Both the position numbers and the translations under genes were made by a program. 16,483 nt of DNA from AC-69 sp044867345 (GTDB lineage Bacteria; Actinomycetota; UBA4738; HRBIN12). The notes beneath the pieces are model-generated. The model was not told the origin of the DNA. It searched no databases and worked only from the letters and a program-made list of their open reading frames with translations. Each line of letters starts with the position of its first letter. Position 1 is the stretch's first letter. This document shows, piece after piece, positions 14,454 to 16,483 of this stretch. The DNA is taken from assembly GCA_044867345.1 (NCBI GenBank), contig JBIOUU010000061.1:1-16483 (forward strand), written 5' to 3'.

Positions 14454-15869
14454 ATGCGAGCCAGGCTCAGCCCCAGGAACCGTTGCACCACAAGCCTACT
14501 GACGCTGCTCGTCATTCTGGGCGGATGCACGGGAGTCTCCGCAAGCCACGCTTCGGAGGCCTCGCATGCGCCCGCGGATCCCATCACGGGAAGCAGACCG
14601 AACGTCCTCATCATCCTGACGGACGATCAGCGCAGCGGCACGATGGACGTGATGCCCTCGACCCTCCAGCGGTTCGGTGAGGAGGGCACGACCTACGCTC
14701 ACGCTTTCGCCACGACCCCATTGTGTTGTCCATCGCGGGCCTCCATCTTCTCCGGCCGTTACGCCCATAACCACACCGTGCAGAGCAACCAGCACGGCGC
14801 CGAGCAGGACTTCGACCAGAACACCACGATGCAGGCGTACCTCCAGGGCGCCGGGTACCGAACTGGGATCTACGGCAAGTACTTCAATGCCTGGGACCTG
14901 TCGGAAGATCCGGCCTTCTTCGATCGCTGGGCCATCGAGTCTCCGAATGGGTATACGGGCTACTACGGGGGAACCTGGAACGTGAACGGCACTCTTCAGA
15001 CTGTCGAGACCTACTCGACGGACTACATCGCCGACCGAGGGGTTCGTTTCATCCGGAGCGGCGAGGGGCACGACGATCAGCCGTGGTTCCTGGAGCTCGC
15101 TCCGTATGGGGTGCACATGCCGGCGTTCGCGTCCCCGAAGTATCGAGCGGCGTCACTTCCTCCCTTCCAGCTGGACCCCTCCATGCGCGAACAAGACCTT
15201 GGCGACAAGCCGCCCTTTGTCCGGAATCGCCAGCGCGAGAGGATCGAGACGATCCTGAGCACGCGAGCCCGGCAACTCCGAGCCCTGATGTCCGTGGACG
15301 ACATGGTCCAGCGGGTCTTCGAGACGCTCGAGGCGAAGGGCGAGCTCGGGAACACGCTCGCGTTCTTTCTCGGGGACAACGGCATGCTGTGGGGGGCTCA
15401 CGGGATCAAGGGGAAGCAGACGCCGTATACGCCTTCGATCAGAGTCCCGATGTTCGCCCGCTGGGTGGGGCACATCGACGCCGGAGCTGTTGATCACCGC
15501 TTCGTCGCCAACATCGACATCGCCCCCACCGTGCTCGCCGCCGCCGGCGTCCAGCCGGCCGAAGCGATGGACGGCCGATCCCTGTTCGACTCATGGACCC
15601 GAGACCGGATGCTGCTCGAGTATTGGCGCCTGAAGCACCCTTCGGACGTGCCCACGTGGGCGTCGATCCGCACGCGGAGCTATCAATACATCGAGTACTA
15701 CTCGGATGATGGAAAGGTGACGTTCCGCGAGTACTACGACCTGGCCCGGGATCCGTGGGAGCTGGTGAATCTCATTCACGACGGTACGCAAGGGAACGAC
15801 CCATCTCTACGGCCCATCGCGGCTGAGCTCGCCGCCCTTCGGACCTGTGTCGGCGCGGCGTGCCCTTGA
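14454..15869 (+). CDS. Lipoprotein sulfatase (type I, formylglycine-dependent)
   Basis: The 471-residue protein has a basic start, a hydrophobic stretch and the lipobox-like LGGC (Cys25), so it is probably a lipid-anchored exported protein. The sulfatase fold begins RPNVLIILTDDQ (49-60, metal-binding Asp pair). The active-site motif is CCPSR (91-95) followed by GRY; Cys91 would be converted to formylglycine. Later family marks are GIYGKYFN, a His in GVHMP, and FFLGDNGMLWGAHGIKGK with the Asp-Asn metal ligands and active-site Lys. It hydrolyses a sulfate ester, the substrate not being readable from sequence; arylsulfatase or polysaccharide sulfatase are both possible. GGAAGGGAGG (14439-14448) is 5 nt before the ATG and fixes the start. 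It depends on a formylglycine-generating enzyme, which is not in this window. Phosphonate monoester hydrolase-like activity is a less likely alternative. Confidence 0.93.
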   Translation: MRARLSPRNRCTTSLLTLLVILGGCTGVSASHASEASHAPADPITGSRPNVLIILTDDQRSGTMDVMPSTLQRFGEEGTTYAHAFATTPLCCPSRASIFSGRYAHNHTVQSNQHGAEQDFDQNTTMQAYLQGAGYRTGIYGKYFNAWDLSEDPAFFDRWAIESPNGYTGYYGGTWNVNGTLQTVETYSTDYIADRGVRFIRSGEGHDDQPWFLELAPYGVHMPAFASPKYRAASLPPFQLDPSMREQDLGDKPPFVRNRQRERIETILSTRARQLRALMSVDDMVQRVFETLEAKGELGNTLAFFLGDNGMLWGAHGIKGKQTPYTPSIRVPMFARWVGHIDAGAVDHRFVANIDIAPTVLAAAGVQPAEAMDGRSLFDSWTRDRMLLEYWRLKHPSDVPTWASIRTRSYQYIEYYSDDGKVTFREYYDLARDPWELVNLIHDGTQGNDPSLRPIAAELAALRTCVGAACP

Positions 15870-15894
15870 CGAGGGAGGTCGGTTCCTGGAAGGG

Positions 15895-15928
15895 CGCGAC
15901 CTCCGGCCGTTTAGGGCCGGAGGTCGCG
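15895..15928 (+). terminator. Strong hairpin terminator after the sulfatase gene
   Basis: CGCGACCTCCGGCC (15895-15908) and GGCCGGAGGTCGCG (15915-15928) form a perfect 14-bp stem with a 6-nt loop (GTTTAG), starting 26 nt after the stop. No T-tract follows. Stem length and location make it the best-supported terminator in the window. Confidence 0.8.
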
Positions 15929-15962
15929 TATCCTCGATGGGTTCACGATCGGCGGTGCCCGG

Positions 15963-16483
15963 ATGAAGAAGCTCGCGTTCGCGCTGGGGGTCCTTCTTCT
16001 CGGATCGTCTGCGTCGCCGGCGCCGGCCGAGCCGATCGGCAGCGGAGCCCCATCCCAAGCCTCCGTCACCTCCTACGTCATCGGGGCCGCCGGCGACATC
16101 GCGTGTCTCGCCGACCCCTATCCGGCCACCAAGCCCGACAACTGCCAGTACGACGAGACGGCCGACCTGCTGACCGGGCTCACCCTGATCCTGGCCCTCG
16201 GCGACAACCAGTACCCGACCGGCTCGTACACGGGATACACGACGTACTACGAGCCCACCTGGGGCCGGTACCTGGCGGACACGAATCCCGTCCCCGGGAA
16301 CCACGAGTACGCGCAGGACCCGAGCTCCACGCCGGGCGGCTACTTCCGGTACTTCGGAGACCGGGTGAAGGGACCCGACGGGCTCGGCTACTACAGCTTC
16401 GACGTGCCGCAGGGATGCACGCCGGGGCAAGGCGTCTGCTGGCACTTCATCGCGCTCTCCTCCGAGCTGTGCTTCGCGAGCGG
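15963..16483 (+). CDS. Secreted metallophosphoesterase (purple acid phosphatase-like), 5' part
   Basis: The frame from the ATG at 15963 runs off the right edge, giving 173 residues so far. It opens with a signal peptide (MKKLAFALGVLLLGSSASPA, about 1-22). The metallophosphoesterase motifs appear in order: GDIAC (44-48), LGDNQYPTG (79-87) and VPGNHEY (110-116), the last two carrying the metal-binding Asp, Asn and His. The first motif lacks the D-x-H His, as is usual in purple acid phosphatase-like members. Cys47, Cys61, Cys152, Cys159 and Cys170 suggest disulfides in an exported protein. It would hydrolyse phosphate esters outside the membrane; the distal His motifs lie beyond the window. The ribosome binding site is weak. 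A TATCCT (15929-15934) just after the terminator stem could be a -10 box. It lies behind the sulfatase terminator, so it is probably transcribed separately. Confidence 0.9.
   Translation, partial: MKKLAFALGVLLLGSSASPAPAEPIGSGAPSQASVTSYVIGAAGDIACLADPYPATKPDNCQYDETADLLTGLTLILALGDNQYPTGSYTGYTTYYEPTWGRYLADTNPVPGNHEYAQDPSSTPGGYFRYFGDRVKGPDGLGYYSFDVPQGCTPGQGVCWHFIALSSELCFAS

Noticed and set aside
15807..16445. Minus-strand open frame of 212 residues
   Set aside because: It is antisense to the phosphoesterase, whose signal peptide and GDNQY/GNHEY motifs mark the true frame, and it runs through the terminator hairpin.

Overview
The window looks like chromosomal DNA of a high-GC actinobacterium (Actinomycetota), probably an environmental lineage. 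The grounds are the strong G/C bias at codon third positions, GTG starts, an alpha/beta hydrolase-class III cyclase fusion, a PknB-type kinase, an ECF42/DGPF pair, a large ATP-binding LuxR regulator and the actinobacterial style of the secreted amidase. Genus cannot be read from the sequence. I see no tRNA, rRNA, transposase, integrase, phage gene or CRISPR array.

Layout: (1) 1-611, 3' end of an alpha/beta-hydrolase-adenylate cyclase fusion, followed by about 410 bp of non-coding DNA with hairpins. (2) Minus-strand cluster, in transcription order: a RibD/DHFR-like reductase (3915-3355); then, after a 263-bp gap, an ECF sigma factor (3091-2600), a single-pass membrane protein overlapping it by 11 bp (2610-1522) and a secreted cupin (1486-1022). 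The last three look like one operon. (3) Plus strand 4138-5681, a DGPF/YCII protein and an ECF42-type sigma factor overlapping by 7 bp, preceded by a promoter-like sequence carrying the TGTCGA box I recall for ECF42 targets. (4) Divergent pair: a low-affinity iron permease-like protein (minus) and a coiled-coil/single-TM protein (plus). (5) Divergent pair: a secreted peptidoglycan amidase (minus) and a secreted DUF1996 protein with seven propeller-type repeats (plus). (6) Divergent pair: a transmembrane Ser/Thr kinase whose external part is another set of seven repeats (minus) and a large LuxR-family ATPase regulator (plus). (7) A lipoprotein sulfatase with a Cys-type formylglycine motif, a very strong terminator hairpin, and the start of a secreted metallophosphoesterase running off the right edge.

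Common theme: envelope-facing sensing and signalling (two ECF sigma modules, a cyclase, a receptor kinase, an ATP-dependent LuxR regulator) interleaved with exported enzymes and binding proteins (amidase, DUF1996 propeller, cupin, sulfatase, phosphoesterase). The most unusual items are two unrelated seven-repeat extracellular domains encoded tail to tail; an ECF sigma factor whose co-translated membrane partner has no visible zinc-binding anti-sigma motif but a roughly 300-residue exported domain; and two genes (kinase, amidase) whose starts lack a good ribosome binding site and carry a -10-like hexamer exactly 7-12 nt upstream, which suggests leaderless transcripts. No clearly new defence or mobile system is visible.
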